A DNA stretch of 64,000 bases. It comes from Yamagishiella unicocca. Lineage: Eukaryota; Chlorophyta; Chlorophyceae; Chlamydomonadales; Volvocaceae. The notes beneath the pieces are model-generated. The model searched no databases, was not told where the DNA came from, and saw only the letters and a list, made by a program, of their open reading frames with translations. The DNA lies in the NCBI GenBank assembly GCA_003116995.1, contig BDSL01000093.1:62001-126000 (forward strand), given 5' to 3'. Of this stretch, positions 8,740 to 20,200 are shown piece by piece; within the stretch, counting starts at the first letter, position 1, and each line of letters opens with the position of its first letter. The position numbers and the translations under genes were made by a program.

Positions 8740-11493
8740 ATGACTGCCGAGCTGCGCTACCTGGCCGGCTGCCGCTGGGCGCCCGCCGCGCCGCCGACGC
8801 CCCCGCCGACTCCTCCCGCTCCCCCTCCTCCCTCGGGTGCTGCTTTCGCTGCTTTCGCGGCTGCTGCTGCTCCTGGTCCTTGTAGCCGGAGGTCTGGGGC
8901 GCTGCAGCAGCAGCAGCAGCAGCAGGAACCGCAACACCACTACCATCAGCACCATCACTATCACCACCACCACCAACATCAGGATGGTGTTTCACTGCAC
9001 ACCCCAGCCAGCTTCGGAGCGCTCGTCCCACCGGCCGCTATGCAACCACCAACACCACCGCAGCAGCCGCAGCAGCAACAGCAGCAGCAGCAGGAGCAGC
9101 AACGGCAGCACCGGCAGCACCGGCAGCAGCAGCAACACCCGCATGATCATCGTTACCAGCAGCAGGAGCAGCAGCAGCAGCAGCAGCAGCAACGAAGCCT
9201 AGCGTCCGGGGCCGCACCCTGGGCCGGAGCGGGTGATGCCGCTTCCGCAGCGCCCACGTCGGAGGCGCCGCCGCTTCCTCGGTATCGCTCCAGGGTTGTT
9301 CCCCGGTTAGTCATCCCTGGAGCAGACCCCACGACCCCTGCAGGTGCTGATGGCCCAGCGGGGGCTGATGGCCCGGCAGGGGGCCGCCGCCGCCCAACGG
9401 GGCCTGATGCCCCAGTCGGGCCTTACATCCCTTCAAGGGAACTGCTGCAACCTGCAGGAGCTCATAGCTCCAGGGGGGCTACTGCGTCCGGCAAGGGGGC
9501 AGGAGACCGGTCCGTGGCGGACATGGGCCTTGGGCAGCTCGCAAGGGCCGCGGCGGCGACAGCGGCGACGGTCGCTGCGGCGGCGGCGGGGGCGCCGCCA
9601 CCGCATCAGGTCGCGACGGTGGGCCGCTGGGAGCACCGGATGCGTCTTGCAGTGGTTGAGCAGGCCGCAGAGATGAGGGAGCGGCGGCTCCGGAACCAGC
9701 TGATCGTGGCAGAAAAGGTGGCGGAGCTGAGAGGGGGCCAGCACCAGCGGCAGCTGGCGGTGGTGGAGGCGGCGGCGGCTCAGCGGGAGGAGGAGCTGCG
9801 GGAGGAACTCGAGGTGGTGGAGCAGGTGCTGGCGGCTAGATACCAGGCGTATCAGGCGGAGTTGGAGGAGGTGCGGAGGGCGGCTGTGGCCAGGGAAGTG
9901 GAGCACTTGAAGGAGTTGACTGAAGTCCAGACGACCGCGGTTCGAGACAGGCAGCGGCAGCAGCAGCGGCAGATGGAGATAGGGCGCAAGGCAGAGGCAG
10001 TACGGAACTTGCAGTACCAGTGGCAGTCAGACGTTTCGGAGCAGGCAGCGACCATTAGGGCGCGTCAGTACCAGAGGAAGGCGGAAGTGACGCAGCAAGC
10101 AGCAGTTTTAGGGTTTGAGAGGCAGCTTCAGAGGCAGACCGAGGTAGTCGAGCAGGCAGCCCGCGTCGTGGATGAACAAAACCAGAGGCAGCTAGATATT
10201 GCACGGCAAGCAGCAGGAGTGATACTAGAGCGACAGCGCCGGAGACAGATGGAGGCGTCGGATCAGGCAGCAGCATTGGGCGAGCTATATTCCAGGAGAC
10301 AGATGCAGGTGTCGGATCAGGCAGCAGCATTGGGCGAGCTACGTCACAGGAGGCAGATGGAGGTGTCGAATCAGGCAGCAGCAGTCGGCGAGCTATATTA
10401 CCGGAGGCAGATGGAGGTGTCGGATCAGGCAGCAGCATTGGGCGAGCTACGTCACAGGAGACAGATGGAGGTGTCGGATCAGGCAGCAGCAGTCGGCGAT
10501 ATATATTACCGGAGGCAGATGGAGGTGTCGGATCAGGCAGCAGCATTGGGCGAGCTACATCACAGGAGACAGATGAAGGTGTCGGATCAGGCAGCAGCAT
10601 TGGGCGAGCTACGCCATAGGAGACAGATGGAGGTGTCGGATCGAGCAGCAGCAGTGGGTGACCTTTACCACCGGAGGCAGATGGAGGTGTCGGATCAGGC
10701 AGCAGCATTGGGCGAGCTACGTCACAGGAGACAGATGGAGGTGTCGGATCAGGCAGCAGCAGTGGGTGACCTTTACCACCGGAGGCAGATGGAAGTGGTC
10801 CAGAATGCATCGGCGCTGGTGGAGTTGCGGTTTCAGCAGCAGATGTCCGTCGTACAGCATGCTGCGTTGTTGGCAGAGCTGAAACAACAACAGCACCACC
10901 TGGAGTCGGTGCAAGAGGCCCCAGCGGCTCGGGAGCAGCATCAGGAGAGGGTGGCTGCAGCAATGGAGGGTGGCGGTGACGTGGCAGGCAGCTTGCTGGG
11001 GGAACCGCAACCCCGGGAGGAGCCGCAACCCCCGGAGGAGCCCGGGCAGGGCCTGGGGGAGCCGCAAACCCGGGAGGAGCCCGGGCAGGGCCTGGGGGAG
11101 CGGGTCGTTGGTGATGCCGCCATCTCCCAGGCAGCTCGGCTGGCTGCACTGGAGAAGAGCATGTCCGTCATGCAGAGGCGGCTGGCGTTGAAGGAGCGGA
11201 CATTTATCGCCGCGATGAAACTGATCGCGGAGAACGGAGGGGTCGTGGTCCCGCAGCCGCAGCGACCGACCCACCCAGCGGGACAGCAGCAGCAAGAGCA
11301 GCAGCAGCAGGAGCAGCAGCAGGAGCAACAGCAGGAGCAGCAGTTGAATTATTATAATGTTGATCAGCAGCAGCAGGCGCAGGAGCCAGAGCAAGGACAG
11401 TCAGAACAGGAGGAGCAGCCACAGCAGCAGCCGCAGCAGCACCAGGCGCAGCAGCAGCAGGCGCAGCAGCAGGTGCAGGAGCAGCAGCAATAA
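8740..11493 (+). CDS. Gln-rich protein with 18-residue helical repeats, unknown function
   Basis: An uninterrupted 917-codon frame. I chose ATG 8740 (context GCGCCATGA); the frame stays open upstream to about 8629 but only from a GTG. Residues ~1-290 are low-complexity: Pro-rich, His-rich around residues 65-85, then Gln tracts. Residues ~295-735 hold about 24 units of an 18-residue repeat. The last 11 are nearly identical at the DNA level (54-bp period, 10246-10800) with consensus RRQMEVSDQAAALGELRH; earlier units are diverged but keep the period. A second helical stretch (RLAALEKSMSVMQRRLALKE) follows, then a Q/E-rich tail. Eighteen residues equals five helix turns, or 7+11 residues of coiled coil, so a long rod is likely. 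I recognise no family. No TGTAA signal was seen close downstream. The long open frame and period-preserving divergence support a real gene. Confidence 0.6.
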   Translation: MTAELRYLAGCRWAPAAPPTPPPTPPAPPPPSGAAFAAFAAAAAPGPCSRRSGALQQQQQQQEPQHHYHQHHHYHHHHQHQDGVSLHTPASFGALVPPAAMQPPTPPQQPQQQQQQQQEQQRQHRQHRQQQQHPHDHRYQQQEQQQQQQQQRSLASGAAPWAGAGDAASAAPTSEAPPLPRYRSRVVPRLVIPGADPTTPAGADGPAGADGPAGGRRRPTGPDAPVGPYIPSRELLQPAGAHSSRGATASGKGAGDRSVADMGLGQLARAAAATAATVAAAAAGAPPPHQVATVGRWEHRMRLAVVEQAAEMRERRLRNQLIVAEKVAELRGGQHQRQLAVVEAAAAQREEELREELEVVEQVLAARYQAYQAELEEVRRAAVAREVEHLKELTEVQTTAVRDRQRQQQRQMEIGRKAEAVRNLQYQWQSDVSEQAATIRARQYQRKAEVTQQAAVLGFERQLQRQTEVVEQAARVVDEQNQRQLDIARQAAGVILERQRRRQMEASDQAAALGELYSRRQMQVSDQAAALGELRHRRQMEVSNQAAAVGELYYRRQMEVSDQAAALGELRHRRQMEVSDQAAAVGDIYYRRQMEVSDQAAALGELHHRRQMKVSDQAAALGELRHRRQMEVSDRAAAVGDLYHRRQMEVSDQAAALGELRHRRQMEVSDQAAAVGDLYHRRQMEVVQNASALVELRFQQQMSVVQHAALLAELKQQQHHLESVQEAPAAREQHQERVAAAMEGGGDVAGSLLGEPQPREEPQPPEEPGQGLGEPQTREEPGQGLGERVVGDAAISQAARLAALEKSMSVMQRRLALKERTFIAAMKLIAENGGVVVPQPQRPTHPAGQQQQEQQQQEQQQEQQQEQQLNYYNVDQQQQAQEPEQGQSEQEEQPQQQPQQHQAQQQQAQQQVQEQQQ

Positions 11494-13422
11494 TAGGAGG
11501 AGAAGTGCGCGGCGGCAATACCGTCTCGGTGGCAGGTTAGGACGTCGCTTGGTCTGAGGGGCGCGGGTCCAGGGAGGGATGAGCCACCGGACCCTGCCAG
11601 GGTGGTCCAGGGAGGAGCCGCCTGGCAGTCAAGAGCCTCCGGCTGAGGACGGGGCTGCTGGCTCGTCAGTGGGCGCAAGGGCAGCAAGGGCTCACCAGCC
11701 GCCGCCCGAACCGGGGGGGTCAGTCCCGCTGGCCTTCCCGCCACCCCGCTGTTGCCGGCACTGGTACTAGTGCTGGTGCTGGCGGCGGCGGTGATGCTTG
11801 ATAACAGCGGTGATTAGTTATTGTACTGCAGTGCATGTCTTTAGGTACTCGATGGGTGTGAGGGGAGGGGAGGGGAGGGGCCCGGATGGGACGCTGGGCA
11901 TGTGGGGCGCTGAGGGAGGGAGGGGGGCGCTGACGTGGCGCAGAGGGAGGAGCGGCATACCGGCAGTCGGCGGTTTGCTTGGTCGTTGGGACGGTTCCGG
12001 AGCTGGTCAGGGTTCCGTCTTCGTTGCTGCTCCGCATGGACCCGCTTGTTCCGGCATGCGACTGCGCCTGTTCCTCTCCCATAACCCCAACGACAATGAA
12101 CTGGTAGGGTTTGTTGGTTGTGTTGGTGATGCTCGTGGCGCTGCGCCGTTAAGACTCTTGCGCGATTGCGGTCGAGATGGCGATGTTTGATGGTGATGCT
12201 TGGTGGTCGGTGGTGGTGGTGGTGGTGGTGGTGGCGGTGGTGATAGTTGGATTGGTTGGGATTCATGCACGTACGTTTCGACATTGCGTATTTACGATTA
12301 GGTCGCTGAGGTCAGCTCGAAGCATGGGTTTGGGGGGAACTACTTCTTACATACCGCCGGTGCCAACCGGCCCGGCGGGTATAGTGCGGGTCGGGTCGGG
12401 CCCATTGGCCGGACACCCACGTGACGACCTGCGGGCTGTGCCGTACATGCCGTACCGATGCTGCGTGGCGATACACGCACGTGCTCGGGTCGCGCGGCCC
12501 CGGGTATGTGAGGGAGTGGATACGGCTACGCAAGGGTCGTACTCGCGTGCGGCCGTGGCTGTTGTGTATTTGGGGGCTGCTCCGGACTGGAGCCACACTG
12601 CCCACCACCACTCATAAAAACGTAGTGGGCACCGTGAATCGTGCCGCACAATCTTGACACCTTGGCCGTTAGTACGGCAGTTATTATTGGTATAGCCCAT
12701 CCAGGACGGGAAGGGGGTAGCACAGTCGTTGGGCGATGGATTTCCTTGATGTAAGGACTGCAGTGGCCGCTCGGAAGCGGCTCCGGAACCATCGGAGGGG
12801 GGCCCCCTGAGGAGCCGCGAAATTTTCTGCAAGCGGGCATCCTGAAGTAATAGGTTCTGGGCGCAAGGGCCCAACGGCGTGAGTTCACGGCGCAGTGTGG
12901 GCTGCGCTGGACCGGAGGTGTGCGCCCCTTTCTCCGGCTACCAGGACCGAGTGCGGATCACGAGCAGTTGCCCCTCGTGGCAGGCCGCTGATGACCGCTG
13001 GCCGCCATCCACTTGGGCTATGCTACAGTCCCCTGCCTCCTCCCCGTTCTTGACTTCTTGTATGGAACCCCCGTGTGGGCTGTCGCTAGCTGTGGCAGCA
13101 ACGACCACCACGCGCGCGGGTAGGCGTTCCTGGAACACCTCTGGCTTCTGCCCGAGGCACTCAACTCATCCTTGTGTTTTTTCCATGCGTGGGTTCTCTT
13201 CATTTCGTGTGCCGACCGTGCGGTAACAGCTGATCACACACGCCGGCCGTCTGCAAGGCACTTGGGATGCCGAATTGGGATGCCAGAAAGCCGAGGGAAG
13301 GAGGGACCTACTTCCTATGTCCATTCCTTACAATCCCCAGCGGAGCCTCCTCCGTCCCGCCCCGGTGCTCCAAAGTGCCTAGGAGCACCCACGGCCGGCG
13401 CGGGGCGCTGATGGTCAGAGTC
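11494..13422. other. Region without a confident gene
   Basis: This is probably the 3' untranslated region of the upstream gene followed by intergenic DNA. It contains a GGT-rich run (~12204-12245) and, beyond it, many short unsupported frames. A minus-strand frame ending at 12938 (LPARVVVVAATASDSPHGG) has a possible CAG acceptor just upstream. It lacks a start, a partner exon or a known domain, so it is not called. Confidence 0.4.
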
Positions 13423-13427
13423 TTACA
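13423..13427 (-). terminator. Possible poly(A) signal TGTAA of the SET1-like gene
   Basis: TGTAA on the minus strand (TTACA on plus), ~870 bases after the stop at 14293. A second candidate is at 13328-13332. TGTAA is the usual poly(A) signal in Chlamydomonas and relatives; the choice between the two is a guess. Confidence 0.35.
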
Positions 13428-13540
13428 AGCGGGCCTTAAAACCCATTCCGTGCACGACAGTGGGACGAGAGACGGGATGCACACCACCAAAACACACACG
13501 GACACCGCGTCACGCCGTTTTCACCGCCATACAGGGAAGG

Positions 13541-13580
13541 AACACACACACACACACACAAAAAAACACATACACACACG
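13541..13580. repeat. CA/A-rich microsatellite
   Basis: Imperfect (AC)n with an A7 interruption and further (AC)n. It lies in the presumed intergenic or 3' untranslated DNA beyond the SET1-like gene. Confidence 0.8.
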
Positions 13581-13975
13581 CGGGGTAGCGTTAGGTGCCG
13601 TTCCCAGCTTGGCCTGGCAGATCGCTGAGTTTCCCACCCTAGGCACTGTTATATACTTCGCGGGGTGATGGCGTCATTGTGGCGCCATTCCCGCGCTATG
13701 GGTTCACGACACCGTACGACACCTCGCAGCAGTCGCCGGGATCCTGCCCCCCAGCAGCAGCCGCATCCACACACCGCCACAGGGCGTCTCGTCTGACGAA
13801 TGGCGGTGAGAGCGTACGACAGAGCCGGCGCTGCAACAGCAACGCGCCGCCGTCGGCTGAGCTCATCTCCTCATCTTCCTTAGCCGCTGCGCGGCTCGTC
13901 ACCTGCCCCTCCCCCTCCCTCTTTCCCTCCTCCCTCCCCCCCACCCCCGCGCTATCGAAGACCTCCGCTCCCTCT

Positions 13976-14071
13976 GCCACTGCCTCCCGCGCGCAACCAA
14001 CAACACGGGCTGGCCCTCCCTCCGCCACTGCCTCCCGCGCGCAACCAACAACACCGGCTGGCCCTCCCTCC
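13976..14071. repeat. Two 48-bp tandem copies in the SET1-like 3' UTR
   Basis: The unit, from GCCACTGCCTCCCGCGCGC to GGCTGGCCCTCCCTCC, is present twice with one mismatch. The plus-strand 241-codon frame through here overlaps the last SET1-like exon in antisense and is repetitive, so it is not called. Confidence 0.8.
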
Positions 14072-14292
14072 GTGTCCCTTTCCACAACCCTCACAACCCA
14101 AAATAAAAACCCCAATCCGCAGCAGCTGCGCCTCCGCCCCTCGGGAACCAGGGCGTGTTTTTATCGGCCCCTGTCAGTCACACCAGGCGCTGTAGTTCGT
14201 TCCCCGAGGAGGGACCCGGCCTCGGAGGGACCCGGCCTCGCGCACCACCGAGGCCCCCAGCCACCCTCAGCCGCAGGTCAGCCACAACCGAC

Positions 14293-17200
14293 TCAGTTCA
14301 TGAAGCCCTTGCAGTTCCTCGCGCCGCAGCCGCAGGGTATTCGCTCAGAGCCGGGCACGCAGGAGAGCTGTGGGGGTGGGGTGGGGGGGTGGGGATTGGC
14401 GTAAAAACCCTTTTACACGACATGGGTATAATAGCTGGCGCTTGGTGGGGGGGCGAGGGGAAGGGGGGGGGGGTAAATAAGAGGAAACCCATGTGTGCGG
14501 GATGGGGGGGGGTTGCACACGGCTACTAGGGGCCACGACGACGGCGAGCGTACGACGACGTCCCAGGGGGTATGAACACCACCGTACGGTACGGCATCGT
14601 TGGAAGGCGGGATGTCCCCAGTGGCGCACCTGCTAACGGTGGTGCACCTCGCGGACTGCGCTCCCGCCCCCCGGGCCTTGCGTGTCTTCTCCTCCGTCTC
14701 CGTGGGTATCGTGGGTTATACACACAAGGGTTTCCTCGCCCCGTCCCCCCTTCCCCCTGGGCCCCAGTCGAGTTACCGGTCCTTTTATTGTAATCCTCCT
14801 GGGCCCCGGGTCTAGCGGTTCCCTAGCCGGCCCCTCTCCCCCCCAGGGACCCCCTCCTTCCCCTCAGGGACCCCCTCCTTCCCCCCCCAGGAACCCCCTC
14901 CCCTCCCCAGGGGCCCCCCCCCAGGAACCCCCTCCTTCCCCCCTCCAGGAACCCCCTCCCCTCCCCCGGCGCAGGCACCTTGTAGTCGTAGTGCAGCTCC
15001 TCGCCCGCCTCGATGCGGCGCAGCGTGTATATGGCGATGCGCTTCTCGCCACCGACCTCCACGATGCGGGCCGCGCAGTTGGGGTCGCAGCAGTGGTTGA
15101 TGAAGCGGGCGGCGTTGCCCTGAGGGCGACAGCGGGGCAGCGGGGGGGGGGGGCGTGAAAACCGTGTGGACAGCGGGGTGGTTTCGAGGAAGACCCGTGG
15201 ATGCCCGAAAAAACCGTTTCGAACAGACGTTTTGAGATGCATGCTGGAGAACAGCGGGACAGCGGGGTGGGGGGTGGGTAAAAGATAGTCCGCGGGAGGA
15301 CAGCGGGGGGGGGCATGGCATAAACACCATGTGGACAGCGCGGGGGGGGGGCATAAAAACCGTTTACACGACAGCGGGGAGCGGAGGATAATCGGAGGGG
15401 GAACAGCGGGGGGGGCGGCAATTGGGACAAGGGGGACGAATGAGGATGCGATTGGTGGTGGTGGTGGTGGTGGTGGTGGTGGTGGTGGTGGTGGTGGTGG
15501 TGGTGGTGGTGGTGGTGGTGGTGGTGGTGGTGGTGGTGGTGGTGGTGATGGTGATGGTGATGGTGGTCCTTGCTGCTGCAGGCCCCGCTACGGTAATGCG
15601 GACGACAGTGCCAGCAAGCAGGCCTCCCTTACACCAGCGCTACCCCCACACGTCCAGCCAACGCCCCTCTCCTCCCCTCTCCCTCACCACCCCGGCTGCC
15701 CCTCTCCCTCCCACCCACCCCACCCAACACCAAACGCCCCCCCCCGGGTACACGGGTTTTCCTTGCCAGCCCCCCACGAATACACGGGTTCTCCTTGCCA
15801 TCCCCCCCCCGCCCTCACCGTCAGGGTCGCGTCCACAACCCAACTCTCGTCCACCGCGAACATGTAGTCCGCGTGGCCGGCCGCGTCGTACTGTCGCTGT
15901 CGTACATCGTCCAACGGCTTGCGGATGAGCTGGCCGCAGTACTCGACCACGAACTCGGACTGCTCAATGGGCTCCACAGCAAATAGGCCTGCGGGGGCAG
16001 GTGGAGGAGAGGGTTTCCCGCATAGGTTCCAGGGATTTTAGGATTTGTTTCTGGAGTTTTTAGGGCTTGCGAGGGATTTAAGGGTTTGATCAATGCAATG
16101 CGTGTGTGTGGAGTCGAGGGCGTGCAGTTGGCGCGAAGCTAGCCGAAAGGGGGGGGGTCCGTGCTGCCGACGCGGGGACACTCCTCGTGTAAGGGCCCGG
16201 AAGGAACAGCACCAAGAAGCATGATCAGGACCAGAAGATGATGATAAGATGATGATAAGATGATGATAAGATGATGAGAAAATGATAATAAAACGATCAG
16301 GATCAGGTGAACGCGTGGACCTGGAATGATGAATGGTTCGGACGGCTGCCGTGCCGGCCCGAGTGCAACCGAAAGCGGCTGGCCGGCCCAACTCATTCTG
16401 TAGTCAGGTACCCACGCCAGCGAGGTTCGCGCACACAGGTGCCAGCCCCACCTCCTGACCTCGTGACCCCAGCCCCCCCTCATGACCCCAGCCGCTCACC
16501 CCATCCCGCAATGCGGCTGCGCCCAAACTTGAGCTTCTTAGTCCTCGCCGCCAGCAGCCGCCACTTGGCGAGCTCCATGCTCTGCTGCTGCTGCTGCTCC
16601 GCGGTGCCGCCGGCGCCACCGCCCGCCGCCGCCGCCGCCGCGCCGCCCGCCGCCGCCATGGTAAGGAAGCGGTGCTCACTGGCGGCGGCGCGTGCGCGCG
16701 GGTGAGGATGCGGCGGCCCGCCGTCCGCCGCCGCCGCGCCGCCGCCGGCGGCGCCGCCACCTGACGGCGGCACGAGGCCATTACGCGAGGGCGTCAGCGC
16801 CAGCAGCGCCGTCAGCGGCAGCCCCCGAGTGCACCCCGCCTGTCCCGCCAGCAGCCCCAGCGCCGTTGCCCGGAGCTGCTGCTGCTGCCGCCGCAACACC
16901 GCCGCGTTCTGCTGCTGCTGCAACTGCAGCAGCTGCAGCTGCTGCTGGCTGTCGGACACGCCGTTCTCGCCGGCAGAAAGAGGCGTTTGGGCACGCTGGC
17001 GGCCACCGCCGCCGCCGCCGCCTGCCGGCGGCGGCGCGGACTCTTCGCCGCCGGGTAACGGGCTGGGACGGTTGCTCCCGCCGTACCGCCGCGCCGTACC
17101 CCCCGCCTCAGCTAGTGGCGGCAGCGGCGGCGTGGCGGCGCCGCCGCGGCGTCGCGACCGCGCGCCGCCGCCGCCGCCCTCCGCCCACGGCCTCGCCGGC

Positions 17201-20200
17201 AGCTCGTCATCCTGCCCCAGGCCCGCCGCCGCCGCCGCTGCTTCCGCACTGCTGCTTCCCGGAGCATACCGCCGCCGCCGCCCCGACACTGACACCATCG
17301 GCGGCGGCGGCGCCGCCGCCGGGTGCAGCTGCTGGTGCTGGTGCTCGTCCAGCACCGCCGCCAGGACCGCCGCCGCGCCCCGCCGGGCCCCTCCTGCCCG
17401 GGCGCTCCGAGGGCCCCTCGCGTGTTTGGGGACACTAGGCGCGCCGCCGCCAAAGTCCCCGTCGCCATCTGCCACTCCGCCTCCGTCGAACACCACTCCG
17501 CCTCCGTCGGCCACTCCGGCCCCCTCAGCCTCACACGCGTCGGCCTCGGCCGCCGTGGCGCCGGCGATGGAAGGGTCGGCGTCGGCCTCCGCGGCCTCCG
17601 CCGCCTCCGCCGCCGGCGGCGGCGCGCCAGCGCCGCCGCCGGCGCCTGCAAACGTCATAAGGCTCGCCTCTAGCAGCATCGTCAGGCTGTCGTACCGCAG
17701 CGCCCTGCCGTACGGCTCCCCCGGGAAGATGGCGCTGTGCCACCCCTCGAGGTGCTCCCGCGTGCAGCTGCTGGTGCGGCTAGGGGGCCGGCGGCCGCTG
17801 TCGCTGCCGCGGCGGCTGGTACGGCCGGCTGAGGCGGCGGCATTCCAGGACGCCTGCTCGGCCTCCGCAGCCAGGTTATCAAGCGAGCGCCGGGCACGAA
17901 GCCCTTCACGCTTACTTCCCCCCCCTCCTCCTCCTCCGCCGCCGCCGCTGGGTCCCCGGAACGGACTGTCCATCGCGTCGGGCTCGTCGTCGCCGTCGGC
18001 AGCGGTGCCCGTGGCATCTGATGACCCACGGGTCGGGCTGTGGTGCTGCGGCTCCGCCGCAGAGCGGCTGGTCGAGCGCCCGTGCCGCCGCCGGTCCTTA
18101 TCACGCCGCTGGCCCCTGGCGGCGCCGCCGTTAGCCGGCGCCGCCGCCGCCGACACGGCCCCTGCGCCGCCGCCGCCCTCGCACATCGACGCCAGCGCCT
18201 CCGCCGCGATGGCAGCCACAGCGTTGACGGCCGCCGCCGCCGCCGCGGCCCGGGTGCGGCGCCCATACCCCAGCAGCTCGCCGCCGCCGGCGGCAGCGGA
18301 GAGATCGTCCAGGTCGCCTCCGGCGCCGCCGATGCCCAGCGCAGCGAAGCCGGGCCCGTCCGCCAGTGACCTGAGCTCTTTGGCGGATATGCCGCGGTAC
18401 CGGGAGGTACGCAGCGGCCGAGGAGACGGTTCATCGGGCCCAGCACCGTCGGACATGCGGTCCGCGTCACCACCGGCGGCGGCGGCGGCGCCGCCGCCGG
18501 GGGGCTCCCCTAGTCGCCGGCGGTGCCGTTGGTGCTCCAACCCTACGTCATCTTGCGTCCCGTCCTCCGCGTCTGGCCCCTCCGCCTCCGCATTCGCCTC
18601 CGCCGGCTGTCCAGAGCCGCCGCCGCCGCCGCCCTCCCGGCCGTCCCGCCGGGAGCGCTTCGACGACCGCCGCCGCTGCTGCTGCTGCTGCTGCCGCTGC
18701 TGCCTGCTCGGCCGCGCCTCTAACCGCTCCTCCTCCCCTTGCCCCTCCTCCTCCTCCTCCTCAGCTTCCGCAGCCGCCACCTCCTGCTCCCCCTCCGACT
18801 CGCTCGCCGCGGGCGGCCGCGGCGCGGCCCGCTCGCGACTCCTCGCCTTCCGTCGCCGGCCAGCCGCCGCCGCGGCATCCTCGCCGCCGGCGCCCTCCGC
18901 GGCCGCCGTCCGCTCGCCGCCGCCGCCACTCGCCTTCCCGGCACGGGGGGTCCCCGAAGCCACCCGCTGGCGCTTCGCTGAATGACCCGCCGCCTCTTCG
19001 GCAGGGGCCTCTCGGCGGCTGCTCTTAGCAGCGCCGGAGGCGGCGCCGGCGGCGCCGGCGGGCGATGGCGCCGCTTGCCGCCGGCTGCGCGTGGCGCGAG
19101 TGGGTGCGTGGGAGGACTGCGCCTCAATCGTGAAAAGTGCCAGCATCAGGATCTCGTCGAGCAGGTCGTGGACAATTGACAGAGTCGGCGAGGGCTCGGC
19201 CGAGGCAGCGGCGCCGGCAGCCGAAGCAGGTGGTGTGGCATCGCTATTGATCCGGCCGCTGCGGCGGGTACGTCGAGCGGACGTCTGTGGCGACGCGGCG
19301 TCGGCGGCGGCGTGCGTGGATGCAGCAACCGCCGCCACCAGCTCCGTGGGCGGTACAGCTGCTGCTGCTGCTGCACCGCCGCCACCACCACTACTGCCCG
19401 CCGCCGCCGGTACCTGCTCCTCGTCCTTCGGCAACAGCACCCTCAGCGGTCCCTTCTGCAGCTGCGTTCGCTGCCCCTCCTCCACCCCCTCCTCCACCCC
19501 CTCCTTCTTCTTCGTCGCCTCCCCAGGCGCCTCCGCGGGCTCCTCCTTGGCCCCCTGGCAGACGACCTCTTTAGGTTCCTCCTTAACAACAGGTGCCGGA
19601 GGCGGCTGCTCCGCCGCCGCCACCTCCAGCTGCGCCGGCGGTTGCGACGAAGCCTCCGGCATCACCGTGTGTGGCTCCTTCTTCTCCATCGCAGCGACCG
19701 AAGACGAGTCCGGGCCGGCCGGCCCGCCCGCCGGCGCTGGTGTCGGCGCCGGCGCTGGCGCCAGCGGCTGGTGTTCTCCTCCTGCGCCTCCTCCTCCTCC
19801 GCTGCCTGCCGCGTCCTCGTCCTCCTGTGCGCGCTCCAACAGCTTCAGCCGGAAGTCGCAGTAGGCATCCTCCACCATGCTGGACAGCAGCTTGTGGAGG
19901 TGCGGCCGCATGTGCTGCAGGAACTGCAGCTTGGTCATCCGGAGCGACTGGGCCACCACCGCCGCGCTCGCCTCCGGCAAGGTGCCCAGCGCCACCGCCG
20001 GCGGCTGCGGTGGCTGCGACTGCGGTGGCGGCGCTGCTGCTGCTGCGGCAGCGGCGGCTGCTGCTGGGGAGGAGGCTGCGGCGGAAACAGCGGTGGAGGC
20101 TGCTGCGGAGGGGGCAACCGAGGTGGAGGCGGTGGCGGAGGCGGGGGGAACGGCTGGGACGTCCATTCTGAGGCCGGCTGGTGACGCTGCCCGGCCGGTG

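Noticed and set aside
10055..11149. 364-codon minus-strand frame
   Set aside because: It mirrors the 54-bp repeats of the plus-strand ORF; its PDPTPPSASCD repeats are the complement of the 18-residue units.
12938..13180. Minus-strand frame LPARVVVVAATASDSPHGGS
   Set aside because: A possible acceptor exists, but there is no start, partner exon or recognisable domain.
13679..14404. 241-codon plus frame
   Set aside because: It overlaps the final SET1-like exon in antisense and consists of Pro/Ser/Ala low complexity with a 48-bp duplication.
16829..18985. 718-codon plus-strand frame, with others at 19091, 19877 and 20389
   Set aside because: They are antisense to the large SET1-like exon. Extreme GC at third positions keeps opposite frames open, and they show only Ala/Arg/Ser-rich or Cys/Gly-rich text.
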